Assembly (NCBI RefSeq): GCF_001617365.1
Contig: NZ_LVJR01000015.1
Coordinates: forward strand, 1 to 64,000
Direction of reading: 5' to 3'
DNA: 64,000 nt
DNA from: Rhodanobacter sp. FW104-R8
GTDB taxonomy: Bacteria; Pseudomonadota; Gammaproteobacteria; Xanthomonadales; Rhodanobacteraceae
Made by a program: the position numbers and the translations under genes. Below the pieces are notes generated by a model, which saw only the letters and a program-made list of their open reading frames with translations, did no database searches and was not told the DNA's origin. Each line of letters opens with the position of its first letter. Positions within the stretch are counted from its first letter, which is position 1. Below, piece after piece: positions 1-9,036 of this stretch.

Positions 1-82
1 GCCCCCCCCCCCCGCCGCGACGCGTAGACTGTGGCGGCTGCCCCCCCCCGGTTTTCCTTCCCGAACTGGAGTCGCCACCGCC

Positions 83-616
83 ATGCGTCATCTTTTTTCC
101 CGCCTGCTCGTGTTGGGCCTGCTCTGCGCCTTCGTCGCCCCGGCGTCCGCCGCCGCGCCGCAGGCCGGCGATGCCGCCCCGGCGTTCCGTTTGCAGGACC
201 AGAACGGCCACTGGCGCACGCCGGCCGATTTCCACGGCCACTGGCTGGTGCTGTACTTCTACCCGAAGGATTTCACTCCCGGCTGCACCACCGAGGTATG
301 CACCTTCCGCGACGACATCGCGAAGCTGCGCAAGGCTGGCGCCGAGGTGGTCGGGGTGAGCCTCGACGACGTGAAGTCGCATGCCGAGTTCGCCGCGAAA
401 TACCACGTGCCGTTCCCGCTGCTGTCCGATGCGGATCGCAGCGTGGCCACCGCCTACGGCGTGCTGTCCTCGCACCTGGGCATGCACTACGCCAGGCGCA
501 CCACCTTCCTGGTCGACCCGCAGGGCAAGGTCGCGAAGGTCTACGTGGACGTCGATCCGGAGAAGAACTCGGCCCAGGTGCTGGGCGACCTGACCGGCCT
601 GAAGGCGGCCCGCTGA
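83..616 (+). CDS. Exported peroxiredoxin, PrxQ/Bcp type
   Basis: This 177-residue protein should reduce hydroperoxides with thioredoxin-type electron donors. Residues 1-24 look like a Sec signal peptide (charged start, LLVLGLL core, ASAAA cleavage region), so it probably acts in the periplasm, unlike cytosolic Bcp. The peroxidatic site reads FTPGCTTEVC, with Cys68 and a second Cys73 five residues on, the spacing of the PrxQ/Bcp group. The AhpC/TSA thioredoxin fold fills residues 28-170. The stop codon overlaps the start of the next gene by one base (TGATG), which suggests translational coupling. The family assignment is firm; the export is inferred from the N-terminus. Confidence 0.9.
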   Translation: MRHLFSRLLVLGLLCAFVAPASAAAPQAGDAAPAFRLQDQNGHWRTPADFHGHWLVLYFYPKDFTPGCTTEVCTFRDDIAKLRKAGAEVVGVSLDDVKSHAEFAAKYHVPFPLLSDADRSVATAYGVLSSHLGMHYARRTTFLVDPQGKVAKVYVDVDPEKNSAQVLGDLTGLKAAR

Positions 617-1089
617 TGTCGCTGGCGATGCGTACCGGCCCCGCGTTGGCGAGGCGCTTTTCGGCGTGGACGAGCGCCGTGTGGATCCTGTTGCTGTTCG
701 CCGCGATGGGGTTCGTGCAGTACCTGCAGCACGCCGAATACGCCTACCTGGCGGCCGCGCTGGCGGTGATCGCCGCGTGCGCCGGCTGCATCCTGCGCCA
801 GGCATGGGCGCGGCCGACGATGCGGGTGCTGGCCCTGCTGCTGGCGGTGTGGACGCTGGTCACCGGCGTGCTGATGCTGCAGCACACCGGCGATTTCGAC
901 ATCGCGCGCCAACATGCGCAGGCGCAACCGCAACTGGGCGAGGTGGCGCTGTGGATGATCGCGCGGGCCGAACGCACCTGGCAAGTCGGTCTCGCGCTCA
1001 AGGGGGCCGCGCTGCCGCTGCTGCTGTGGCTGGCCTGGCAATTGGGGCGGCCGGCGGTGCGCGCGCAGTTCCACCCGCGCCGCCGTTGA
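616..1089 (+). CDS. Small inner-membrane protein, unknown function
   Basis: This 157-residue protein has four hydrophobic stretches, at about residues 18-37, 42-60, 70-87 and 125-142, and ends in the basic tail FHPRRR. I do not recognise a named family. The start codon shares one base with the stop of the upstream peroxiredoxin gene, so the two are almost certainly cotranscribed. A redox-linked membrane partner of the peroxiredoxin is possible, but no CxxC or haem motif supports that. Confidence 0.7.
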   Translation: MSLAMRTGPALARRFSAWTSAVWILLLFAAMGFVQYLQHAEYAYLAAALAVIAACAGCILRQAWARPTMRVLALLLAVWTLVTGVLMLQHTGDFDIARQHAQAQPQLGEVALWMIARAERTWQVGLALKGAALPLLLWLAWQLGRPAVRAQFHPRRR

Positions 1090-1156
1090 GCGGCCAGTTC
1101 AGCGGCGGTTGCGTCGGCGTCGGCTATCGCTGGAGGAGCCCATCCGGAAGCCATCC

Positions 1157-1909
1157 ATGCGCCTGCCACGATTGCTCTTGCTGCTCGTCCTGCCTTTCGC
1201 CGCCGCCTCGCTGCATGCGCAGGACCTGGCGGCGACCTGCCACGCCAGCAGCAGCTACGACGTCACCCTGAAACCCGACAGCCTGCTGTTCGACCGGGCC
1301 ACGCCGGCGCCGTTCCATGTCGAGCTACAGCACGGGGTGCTGCGCACCGACGGTGCCGTGGTACCCCAGAATGCGGAGAACGAGGACCGCCTGGTGCTGT
1401 TCGAGCGCGAGCTGCGCGCGCTGGCGCCGCGGGTGCGCACGGTGGCGCGCAACGGCGTGGACATGGCGGTGCAGGCGCTGCGCGCCGAGGCCGACGGCAT
1501 GCAGCTGGATGCCGCCACCCGCGCCGAGTTCGAGCGCCGGCTGGCGGCGCACGCGAGCGAGCTGAAGCGCCGCATTTCGGTCAGCCAGAGCACGCGCGAC
1601 TGGCAGGGCGACGCCGCCAACCAGCTGATGAACCAGGTCGCCGGCGATCTGCTGCCGCTGCTCGCGGGCGACCTCGGCCAGCAGGCGGTCAGCGCGGCGC
1701 TGGCGGGCGACCTGCAGGCGGCGGCCGGCCTGCGCGACCGTGCCGCCGCGCTGGCCACCGGGCTGCAGCCGCGCGTGCAGGCCCGCCTGCAGGCGCTGCG
1801 TCCGCAGATCGAGGCGCTGTGTCCGTCGATCCGGCAACTGGCGTCGTTGCAACAGGGCGTGCGCGGCAGCAACGGACGACCGCTGGACCTGCTGCAGATC
1901 CAGCCGTGA
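1157..1909 (+). CDS. Exported DUF2884 (YggN-like) protein
   Basis: This 250-residue exported protein starts with the signal peptide MRLPRLLLLLVLPFAAASLHA. The mature part carries features of the DUF2884/YggN family: an early Cys (LAATCHAS), a central acidic/helical region rich in Ala, Arg and Glu, and a late Cys (EALCPSI) that could pair with the first. The function of the family is not established. The start chosen lies seven bases after GGAAG and directly precedes the signal peptide; an upstream in-frame ATG at 1109 would put 16 charged residues in front of it. Confidence 0.75.
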   Translation: MRLPRLLLLLVLPFAAASLHAQDLAATCHASSSYDVTLKPDSLLFDRATPAPFHVELQHGVLRTDGAVVPQNAENEDRLVLFERELRALAPRVRTVARNGVDMAVQALRAEADGMQLDAATRAEFERRLAAHASELKRRISVSQSTRDWQGDAANQLMNQVAGDLLPLLAGDLGQQAVSAALAGDLQAAAGLRDRAAALATGLQPRVQARLQALRPQIEALCPSIRQLASLQQGVRGSNGRPLDLLQIQP

Positions 1910-2038
1910 GCCGCGCGAAGCATGGCCGGCCCACTCGCGGCTGACTGGCCGGTGGCGAAGCGCGTCGGGTTAATCTCCCGCTAAGTGGGCAGGGACGAGG
2001 ATGGCCGCCGTCGAGCCACCCACCGCCCGGAGGCGGCC

Positions 2039-2485
2039 ATGCCGCGGCACCTGCAAGCATCCACCTGCCATGCCCTGACCCGGCGCAGCATCGATCTGCG
2101 CCAGCTGTACCGGCATGCCGCGAAGGCGTGCGAGCCGGGCCTGCGCATGGTGCTGAACGACAACGTGCGGACGCTGGACCTGCTGATCGCCGACCTGCAG
2201 GCGCAGTCGCGCGCCGGCGGCGGCCGGGCCTGCGTGCGCGGCAGCTGGTGCGGCGTCGCGCACCGGCACCTGGCCGGATGGCTGGTGCACAGCGCCGGCC
2301 GCCGCGACCAGGCTTGGTTGCGCGTGCTGGCCCATGGCGAAAGCGGCCTGCTGCACCGTTTCGAGCGCGCCATCGCCATCGCCATCGCCCCGCCGGCGCT
2401 GGCGCTGGTCCTGCGGCGGCAGCTGCCGCGCCTGCTCGGCATCCACCTGGACATGCACAGCCTGGCCGGCACCGCCCGCTACTGA
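2039..2485 (+). CDS. DUF2383-like four-helix protein
   Basis: This is a 148-residue soluble protein of mostly helical composition. The spacing of LIADLQAQ, GSWCGVAHRHLAGW and LAHGESGLLHRFERA recalls the ferritin-like DUF2383 (PA2169) family, which usually has this length. I saw no complete di-iron ExxH set, so metal binding is not claimed. The start at 2039 is preceded by GGAGG with five bases of spacing; an upstream ATG at 1985 would add a charged, low-complexity leader without a ribosome site. The next gene follows 11 bases after the stop, so the two probably form one unit. Confidence 0.6.
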   Translation: MPRHLQASTCHALTRRSIDLRQLYRHAAKACEPGLRMVLNDNVRTLDLLIADLQAQSRAGGGRACVRGSWCGVAHRHLAGWLVHSAGRRDQAWLRVLAHGESGLLHRFERAIAIAIAPPALALVLRRQLPRLLGIHLDMHSLAGTARY

Positions 2486-2496
2486 CCGGAGCGACG

Positions 2497-3072
2497 ATGC
2501 CCGCTACCGCGCAGGACGTTCTCGATTTCTGGTTCGACGAAGCGAACCAGGCCCACTGGTTCGCCGCCGATGCCGCGTTCGACGCGCGGATCCGCACGCG
2601 CTTCGGCGCCGCGGTGGAAGCCGCCGCGGCCGGCCGGCTGGACGACTGGGCGGCCACGCCGGCCGGCTGGCTGGCCCTGCTGATCCTACTCGACCAGTGC
2701 CCGCGCAACCTGTATCGCGGCGATGCGCGCGCATGGACACAGGACGTCAGGGCGCAGCGCGTCGCGTTGTCGGGCCTGGCCCGCGGCGACGACCGGCAAC
2801 TGCCGCCCCTGCGGCGCGTATTCGCCTACCTGCCGCTGGAACACGCGGAGGACCGGGCATTGCAGCAGCGCTCGGTGGCATTGTTCGAAGCGCTGCGTGC
2901 CGACGTGCCGGCGGAACAGCGCCTGCGGTTCGAGGATTTCCTGGACTATGCTCGGCGCCATGGCGAGGTGATCGCGCGCTTCGGCCGCTTTCCTCATCGC
3001 AACGCCGCACTCGGTCGCCCCGGAACACCGGAAGAAGTGCACTACCTGGCGCAGGCGGGCACCGGTTTCTGA
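2497..3072 (+). CDS. DUF924 family protein
   Basis: This 191-residue protein matches the DUF924 family from end to end: the opening VLDFWFDE, the central LILLDQCPRNLYRGDARAWTQD and the closing RFGRFPHRNAALGRPGTPEE are the family's signature blocks. The fold is an all-helical TPR-like bundle; no biochemical role is established. The start follows a GGAGCG site. It is probably cotranscribed with the DUF2383-like gene upstream. Confidence 0.88.
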   Translation: MPATAQDVLDFWFDEANQAHWFAADAAFDARIRTRFGAAVEAAAAGRLDDWAATPAGWLALLILLDQCPRNLYRGDARAWTQDVRAQRVALSGLARGDDRQLPPLRRVFAYLPLEHAEDRALQQRSVALFEALRADVPAEQRLRFEDFLDYARRHGEVIARFGRFPHRNAALGRPGTPEEVHYLAQAGTGF

Positions 3073-3108
3073 GGCGCGGGGGCGGTCGGCGGATCCCGCG
3101 ATTCCAAC

Positions 3109-3136
3109 CAGGCCATTCCAATCAGGCCATTCCAAT
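3109..3136 (+). repeat. Two perfect 14-bp tandem copies
   Basis: The unit CAGGCCATTCCAAT is present twice back to back, flanked by a decayed half copy on the left (ATTCCAAC) and CAGACCAG on the right. It fills the space just upstream of the DUF2845 gene and could change leader length between strains. Confidence 0.7.
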
Positions 3137-3154
3137 CAGACCAGGGAGCAGGTC

Positions 3155-3466
3155 ATGCGCATTCGTCTCGTCATTGCGTTGTTCGCGTTCAGTGCCGCCG
3201 TGCACGCCTCCAGCACCTTGCGCATCGGCAACCAGGTGCTCAGCGCCGGCGACAGCCGCGAACGGGTGGTCGAGCTGCTGGGCAAGCCCTCGTCGAAATC
3301 GCACGCGCGCAAGTCGCGCAGCCACGGCAGCCGCCGCGGCGGCGGGGTCCGGGTAGTCGACGACAAGCAGGGCGGCGAACAGTGGCGCTACCGCCGGGAC
3401 GGCCATGTCACCGTGGTGACGATGGTCGACGGCCGGGTCAGCGAGATCGAGGACCGCCGGCTCTAG
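3155..3466 (+). CDS. Exported DUF2845-like protein
   Basis: This 103-residue protein has a signal peptide ending near HASS (residues 1-19). The part that follows, LRIGNQVLSAGDSRERVVELLGKPS, is the DUF2845 pattern, related to SmpA/OmlA-type folds in which a G-x-S/T-x-x-x-V segment precedes a GxP turn. A basic patch (HARKSRSHGSRRGGG) follows, then EQWRYRRDGH and a beta-rich end. The likely site is the periplasm or outer membrane; the function is unknown. A GGGAGCAG ribosome site precedes the start. Confidence 0.75.
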   Translation: MRIRLVIALFAFSAAVHASSTLRIGNQVLSAGDSRERVVELLGKPSSKSHARKSRSHGSRRGGGVRVVDDKQGGEQWRYRRDGHVTVVTMVDGRVSEIEDRRL

Positions 3467-3557
3467 CCGTTCGTGGCGGCGCCGGCCGCCGGCACCGGCG
3501 CTGTCGGCGCGGCTCTCCTGCTAGGCTGGCCTCCGGTTTTTTTGCGGAAGGCAAGCC

Positions 3558-4406
3558 ATGTTCGATGTTTCCGTCGCGCCGGCAGCGACCCGTGCGATGT
3601 CCGCCTATACCGACCAGGCGGTGCAGATCGGTCTGCGCCTGCTCGGCGCCCTGCTGGTGCTGCTGGTCGGCATGTGGGTGGCGCGCCGGCTCGCCAATGT
3701 CGTGCAGCGCGCGCTGGGCCGCGCCAGTTTCGATTCCACGCTCAGCGGCTTCCTGCGCAACCTCACCTATGGCGTGCTGGTCGCCCTGCTGCTGGTGACC
3801 GCGCTGGGCGTGCTGGGCGTGCCGTCGGCGCCGATGGTCGCCGCGCTCGGCACCGCCGGGCTGGCGATCGGCCTGGCCCTGCAGGGTTCGCTCAGCAACC
3901 TGGCATGGGGCGTGCTGCTGGTGGTGTTCCGGCCGTTCCGGGTCGGCGACTACGTGAGCGCCGGCGGCAGCGAAGGCACCGTGCACGCCATCAACCTGAT
4001 GCACACCCAGCTGGTCCTGCCGGACAACCGCGAGGCGATCCTGCCGAACGCGAAGATCGGCGGCGATGTCATCGTCAACTACAACCGCCTGGGCACGCGG
4101 CGCTTCGAAGTGAAGCTCGGCATCGCCTACCGCGACGACACGGACCGGGTGATGGCGACGATCACGCAGCTGATGGTCGCGGACCCGCGTGTCCTGAAAG
4201 AGCCGGCCCCCGGCGTGTGGATCGAGAGCCTGGCTGTGCAAACGGTGAACCTGGTGCTGCGCGGCTGGACCCGCAGCGCCGACAACTGGAGCACGCAGAC
4301 CGACCTGCTGCACGCGATCAAGCGGCAGATCGACGCGCGCCGGATCAGCGTCCCGGTGGGGCCGCAGGAAGTCACCCTGGTGCGGGGCGCGCCGAAGGCC
4401 GACTGA
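3558..4406 (+). CDS. mscS: Small-conductance mechanosensitive channel MscS
   Basis: This 282-residue protein is the length of E. coli MscS. It has three N-terminal membrane helices (about residues 20-42, 68-92 and 96-125). The pore helix shows the Gly/Ala-rich pattern AALGTAGLAIGLALQGSLSNLAWGVLLV, followed by FRPFRVGDYV, the start of the beta domain. The C-terminal part forms the cytoplasmic cage. The channel releases osmolytes on hypo-osmotic shock. The leader contains a run of seven T just before the start (3537-3543), which may be the tail of a terminator for the previous gene. Confidence 0.93.
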   Translation: MFDVSVAPAATRAMSAYTDQAVQIGLRLLGALLVLLVGMWVARRLANVVQRALGRASFDSTLSGFLRNLTYGVLVALLLVTALGVLGVPSAPMVAALGTAGLAIGLALQGSLSNLAWGVLLVVFRPFRVGDYVSAGGSEGTVHAINLMHTQLVLPDNREAILPNAKIGGDVIVNYNRLGTRRFEVKLGIAYRDDTDRVMATITQLMVADPRVLKEPAPGVWIESLAVQTVNLVLRGWTRSADNWSTQTDLLHAIKRQIDARRISVPVGPQEVTLVRGAPKAD

Positions 4407-4408
4407 GC

Positions 4409-7400
4409 CTACGGCACGGTCACCGCGCAGCGGTTGTCGCTGGACACCTTGTCGATCAGTTCGTTGTAAGGGTCGATGCCGGCCAATGCGGGCTTGCCAT
4501 CCACGGTGACGGTGAGCGTGCTGTCGCCGTCGGGCAGCAGGCGCTTCTCCAGGTACAGCGGCCTGCCGTCCCTGCCGTCGCCGGGCGAGGCAGCGAACAC
4601 GCCGACCTCGATCGGGATGTCCGGCTTCGCCGCGGTTTCCCTGCCGGTGCCGTCGACGTAGACCTTGCCGGCGTGCACCTTCAGGGTCACCTCGTACTTG
4701 CCATCCGGTAGTTTTTTCGCAGTGGCGTCGGTGAGGCGGTTGTCGAACAGGGTGATCTTCCAGAAAAAGTCATCCAGCAGCCCCTGCCATTTCGGATCGA
4801 CGGCTTCCGCCAGCGCGTCCATGAATTCCTGCGAGGTGGTGTAGGGCGGCGGCTGGAAACCCTTGTCGAGCAGGAACTGCTTCAGCACCGCGTTCAGCGT
4901 GCCTTCGCCGATGTAGTCCTGCAGCGCGTAGAACACCAGCGAGCCCTTCCTGTAGTGGATGTACTGCTGGTTCTCCACCTTTGCCAGCGGCTCCTCGGCC
5001 AGCTTCTCGGTGGCGCGGCCGGCCAGGTAGCCGTCCAGTTCGTATTTCAGGAACTTGTGCATCTGGTCGGCGCCGTACTTGTGCTTCATCACCATCAGCG
5101 CCGAGTACTGCGCCAGCGATTCGCTGAGCATGGTCGAGCCCTGCATGTTCGCGCCGATCACCCGGTGCGCCCACCACTGGTGCGCCACTTCGTGGGCGGT
5201 GACGTAGTAGACATAGTCGATCTTGCTCTTGTCGCGCAGGTCGGCGATGAAGCCGATCGACTCCGAGTACGGGATGGTGTTGGCGAACGACTGCGCGAAG
5301 CTGGCGTAGTTCGGAAATTCCAGGATGCGCAGTTGCTTGAACTGGTAGGGCGTGAAGTTGGCGTCGTAATAGTCCAGCGCATCCTTCGCGCCCTGGATCA
5401 TCCGGTCCACGTTCCACGCGTGCGCCGGGTTGTAGTACACCGCGATGTCCACGCCCTTCCAGTGCTCGTGCTTCACCGCGTAGCGCGCCGACAGGTACGA
5501 GAAGAACGGCAGCATCGGCTGGTTCTTGCCGTCCTGGGTCATGGTGTAGTGGAAATAGCGCCGGCCGTTGGCGGTCCATTCCTTCTGCAGATAACCCGGC
5601 GCCACCGCGATCTGGTCGGCGGCGGTGGACACGGTGGTATCGAAGCTGACCCAGTCCGCGTCGTTGCTGATGTAGGTGTTCGCGCGCGCCTTCTCGTCGC
5701 CCAGCTTCGGCATCCGCGGCACCGCGGCGGAAAGCCCGTACTTGCGACGGTCGTTGCGGTCGGTGAGCTGCGCCTGGGTCTGGTAACCGAACTGCGGCAT
5801 CACGCTGTTGTTGAAGAAGGTGCCGTTGTGGACGAGGAACTGGCCTTCCGGGCTGTTGGTTAAACCCTTCGGTGCGTATTCCAGCGTGAATGCGAAGTCC
5901 ATCGACGCGCCCGGCGCCAGCGGCGCCTTCAGCCGGTAGATGGTGTAGCCGAGATCCCTGTCCGCGCTGATCGTGTCGTGCGGCGCGAAGGCGAGCGACT
6001 TCACGGCGAACTCGTCGTTGAAGTTCACGTGGAGCTCGCTGATCGGGGCGTCGTGCTGGTTGACCAGCGTGTAGTGGCCGCGGATATCCAGCCGGCGCCG
6101 GTACGGGAAGATGTCGACATCAGCCTTCACTGCGGTGATGCGCGGCTGCGGCAGATTCTTGTACTTCGCGTATTTCTTCTCGTAGTCGGCGCGCTGGATC
6201 GTCTTCGAGGTGCTGTTCCGGAAGTGGTTCAGCACGTTGGTGTTGTAGTAGATCCACGCGCCGCTGCCGACGAACGCAAGCAGCGCCGCGGCCAGCACCG
6301 CCTTCGCCGGCGCGTGCAGCCGTGCGCGCGCCTCGCGCAGGCGCCCGCGCCACGACTGCTCGGTGCCGCGCACCCAGAACAGCGCCGCCAGCACCAGCAG
6401 CGCCACGGCGCAGCTGGCCCAGTAGAAGTCGAACCACAGCGCAGCCTCGAGGAAATGCCCGAAACCGTTCATGTCCGAATACGGCGTGGCGGGGGCATTG
6501 CCGTAGTTGTACAGGTTCTGCTCCCAGTGCAGCAGGCCGAAGCCAATCTGGCAGACGAACCACACGATGGTCAGCAGGTAGCCGAGGAACTTGTTGTTCG
6601 ACAGCACCTGCAGGAACAGCGCCAGCACCGCCAGCAGCGCGAACGGCATCGCATTCAATGCCAGCGTGGCCAGGTACAGCCCGGGTTCCAGGTGCGTATA
6701 GCCATGGCCCAGCTGCCAGCCGATGCCCACGACCGCGCCAATCAGCAGGAACGTGGCGATCACCGCCAGCAAGGCGCCCAGCTTGGCGGTCAGCGGCACC
6801 CAGTCCGGTACCGGGAACGCGTCGCTGACCTCGGCCGAGCGTTGGCTTCGTTCGCGCCACACCAGCTCGCCGGCGTAGAACGTGATGATGATGTACAGCA
6901 GCCACTGGAAGCCGCCGCGCACGTTCTCCAGGACCTGGTGCGTCACCGGCCAGGTGGCGGTGCCGTAGATCTGGCTGGACAGCGCGAGCGCGAAGATCAG
7001 GTTGAACAGCCCGAGCGCCAGCATGACCAGGAACGGCACCCCGCGCAGTACCCCTAGGGTGTCGAACACGACCTGCGTGCGCAGCTGCAGCAGGTGCGCG
7101 CGCAGGTCGTCGGCCAGGCGCACCTTCGGCAAGGTCGGCGTGGCGGCGCCGGCTTGCGGGCGCAGCAGCGGCGGCTCGGCCCGCTTCCTGCGTCGCGGCA
7201 GCTGCAGGCCTTCGCGATTCGGGCGGAACAGCGCCATGGCGACGCCCAGCATGGCCACGCCGACCGCACTCCACAGCACCCGGTTGAACAGCAGCACGCC
7301 GTTCAGCGCGGGCAGGTCGTGGTTGGCCTGGTCGGCCGACCAGTAGCGCGTGACCAGGGCCAGGGTGCGGCCGCCGAACGGGTCGAGCATGGCGGCGACG

Positions 7401-8023
7401 AAATGATTGTTGACGTCGCGGGTCAGCAGGCCGACGACGGAGTTCAGCACGAAGTAGGCGATCAGGCCGATGTAGGTGGCCAGCAGCGAACGCGTGGTGG
7501 TGGCGAGCAGGAACAGCAGCGCGGCGATGAACAGCATGTCCGGCACCACCATCACGCCGAACGCCCATGCGTAGCCATGCCAGCTCGCCGGCCCCAGCCG
7601 CGTCGCGTCGATCCACGGCATCAGGCCGCCGACGGCGAGGCCCAGCGCGCAGGCCAGCATGACCGCCAGCGCGGCGAGATAGCCGGCGGCGAAACGACCG
7701 CCGAGGTAGGCGCCGCGGCTCATCGGCGTGGTGAAGAACAGCTCCGCGGTGCGGTGGTCGAAATCGCGCAGCGCTGCGCCGGCCACGAACACCGTCACCA
7801 GGAAGATGCTGAGCACGGTGAGCACGCCGAGCAGCCGCGCGATCACCAGCGGCGCGTTGCGCAGCACGTTGCCGCTGGCGCCGCCGACGACCACCGCGTC
7901 GGTGCTGGCCAGCGCGAAGGCCAGCGCGCCGAATACCGCCGCGATGATCCAGAACAGCGGCGCCTTCAGCTGCTGGCGCAGTTCGAAACGGAGGATTTCG
8001 AAGAATGTCGACTGCGAGAACAT
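4409..8023 (-). CDS. ABC permease fused to M1 aminopeptidase
   Basis: This is one 1204-residue polypeptide. Roughly residues 1-600 hold about a dozen membrane segments in two ABC-2-type permease halves. The C-terminal third is a gluzincin-type M1 peptidase with HEVAHQWW near residue 941 and the downstream zinc-ligand Glu in SESLAQY. I do not see the classical GAMEN exopeptidase motif. The peptidase part should face the periplasm, coupling transport with peptide trimming or sensing. The start at 8023 follows AGGGATC and abuts the first membrane helix. The partner ATPase lies just upstream on the same strand, separated by a REP pair. Confidence 0.88.
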   Translation of the reverse strand: MFSQSTFFEILRFELRQQLKAPLFWIIAAVFGALAFALASTDAVVVGGASGNVLRNAPLVIARLLGVLTVLSIFLVTVFVAGAALRDFDHRTAELFFTTPMSRGAYLGGRFAAGYLAALAVMLACALGLAVGGLMPWIDATRLGPASWHGYAWAFGVMVVPDMLFIAALLFLLATTTRSLLATYIGLIAYFVLNSVVGLLTRDVNNHFVAAMLDPFGGRTLALVTRYWSADQANHDLPALNGVLLFNRVLWSAVGVAMLGVAMALFRPNREGLQLPRRRKRAEPPLLRPQAGAATPTLPKVRLADDLRAHLLQLRTQVVFDTLGVLRGVPFLVMLALGLFNLIFALALSSQIYGTATWPVTHQVLENVRGGFQWLLYIIITFYAGELVWRERSQRSAEVSDAFPVPDWVPLTAKLGALLAVIATFLLIGAVVGIGWQLGHGYTHLEPGLYLATLALNAMPFALLAVLALFLQVLSNNKFLGYLLTIVWFVCQIGFGLLHWEQNLYNYGNAPATPYSDMNGFGHFLEAALWFDFYWASCAVALLVLAALFWVRGTEQSWRGRLREARARLHAPAKAVLAAALLAFVGSGAWIYYNTNVLNHFRNSTSKTIQRADYEKKYAKYKNLPQPRITAVKADVDIFPYRRRLDIRGHYTLVNQHDAPISELHVNFNDEFAVKSLAFAPHDTISADRDLGYTIYRLKAPLAPGASMDFAFTLEYAPKGLTNSPEGQFLVHNGTFFNNSVMPQFGYQTQAQLTDRNDRRKYGLSAAVPRMPKLGDEKARANTYISNDADWVSFDTTVSTAADQIAVAPGYLQKEWTANGRRYFHYTMTQDGKNQPMLPFFSYLSARYAVKHEHWKGVDIAVYYNPAHAWNVDRMIQGAKDALDYYDANFTPYQFKQLRILEFPNYASFAQSFANTIPYSESIGFIADLRDKSKIDYVYYVTAHEVAHQWWAHRVIGANMQGSTMLSESLAQYSALMVMKHKYGADQMHKFLKYELDGYLAGRATEKLAEEPLAKVENQQYIHYRKGSLVFYALQDYIGEGTLNAVLKQFLLDKGFQPPPYTTSQEFMDALAEAVDPKWQGLLDDFFWKITLFDNRLTDATAKKLPDGKYEVTLKVHAGKVYVDGTGRETAAKPDIPIEVGVFAASPGDGRDGRPLYLEKRLLPDGDSTLTVTVDGKPALAGIDPYNELIDKVSSDNRCAVTVP

Positions 8024-8043
8024 CAATGATCCCTGTCTGGCTG

Positions 8044-8134
8044 CCGTAGGAGCCCGCTCGCGGGCGATGCTGTTGCTCTGATCTTTCATCGAGGCGTCAA
8101 GGCAACGGCATCGCCCGCGAGCGGGCTCCTACGG
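8044..8134. repeat. REP family 1 inverted pair
   Basis: Two 27-bp arms in inverted orientation (8044-8070 and 8108-8134) begin with CCGTAGGAGCCCGCTCGCGG. A 37-bp unrelated spacer separates them. The pair lies between the ATPase and permease genes. Further copies occur at 45542-45615, 53955-54068 and 54811-54954. This is a bacterial interspersed REP pair of the kind mobilised by RAYT (TnpA-REP) transposases; no transposase gene is present here. Confidence 0.9.
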
Positions 8135-8151
8135 CGGGGTATCGGGTGCGC

Positions 8152-9036
8152 TCAGGCGGCGCGGGCGACGGCCTGCGCGCGCAGGCGGCCGAAGTAGACG
8201 TCTTCCAGGTCGGGCGCGACGGGCTCAAAGCCTTCTTCCGGCAGTGCATCGGCCAGCACGTGCAGCAGGGTGCGGCCGCCGGCGAGGCGGGTGGAGAGGA
8301 TGTTCATGCGGGCGCGGTAGCCGTCCAGCTCGGCCTTGTCGACCGTGCGCCGCCACACGCGGCCATCCAGCGAGCGGATCGCCTCGGCCGGTTCGCCGCT
8401 GAGCAGCACCTGGCCCTGGCCGATGATCGCCATGTGCGAGCACAGGTCGGTGACGTCTTCCACGATATGCGTGGACAGGATCACCACCACCCGCTCGCCG
8501 ATCTCGGCCAGCAGGTTGAGGAAGCGGTTGCGCTCCTCCGGATCGAGCCCCGCCGTGGGTTCGTCGACGATCACCAGGCGCGGGTCGCCGATCAGCGCCT
8601 GCGCGATGCCGAAGCGCTGGCGCATGCCGCCGGAATAGGTGCCGAGCTTGCGCTTGCGCACGTCCCACAGGTTCACCTGGCGCAGCAGCGATTCCACCAG
8701 CTCGCGCCGCTCGGCCTTGACGGTGACGCCCTTGAGCACGGCGAAGTGCTCCAGCATCGCCTCGGCCGAGACCTTCGGGTACACGCCGAACTCCTGCGGC
8801 AGGTAGCCGAGCAGGCGGCGGGTGGCCTGCTTGTCGGCGAGCAGATCCATCCCGTCCAGCCGGATCGTGCCTTCGTCCGGGTCCTGCAGCGTGGCGATCG
8901 TGCGCATCAGCGACGACTTGCCGGCGCCGTTCGGGCCGAGCAGGCCGAACATGCCGCTGGGAATGTCCAGCGATACGCCGCGCAGCGCCCGCACGCCGTT
9001 GGCGTAGGTTTTCGACAGGTCGCGAATCGTCAGCAT
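8152..9036 (-). CDS. ABC transporter ATP-binding protein
   Basis: This 294-residue ATPase has Walker A GPNGAGKS at residues 34-41, Q-loop LPQEFG, signature YSGGMRQR, Walker B LVIVDEP and the H-loop STHIVED. It belongs to the ABC-2/multidrug ATPase group and should energise the permease/peptidase fusion encoded downstream on the same strand. The start at 9036 follows AGGAAGG; an upstream in-frame start would only add a short basic leader. Its C-terminal 60 residues form the variable extension usual for this group. Confidence 0.93.
   Translation of the reverse strand: MLTIRDLSKTYANGVRALRGVSLDIPSGMFGLLGPNGAGKSSLMRTIATLQDPDEGTIRLDGMDLLADKQATRRLLGYLPQEFGVYPKVSAEAMLEHFAVLKGVTVKAERRELVESLLRQVNLWDVRKRKLGTYSGGMRQRFGIAQALIGDPRLVIVDEPTAGLDPEERNRFLNLLAEIGERVVVILSTHIVEDVTDLCSHMAIIGQGQVLLSGEPAEAIRSLDGRVWRRTVDKAELDGYRARMNILSTRLAGGRTLLHVLADALPEEGFEPVAPDLEDVYFGRLRAQAVARAA

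Noticed and set aside
4409-8089. Start of the permease/M1 fusion at 8089
   Set aside because: The extra 22 residues are translated from a REP arm; a good ribosome site and the first conserved helix support 8023. Here the repeat is upstream of the gene, unlike the VanX-like case.
8044-8134. Factor-independent terminator
   Set aside because: The inverted arms lack a T-run, and the same sequence recurs at several unrelated loci, so it is a REP pair; a termination side effect is still possible.
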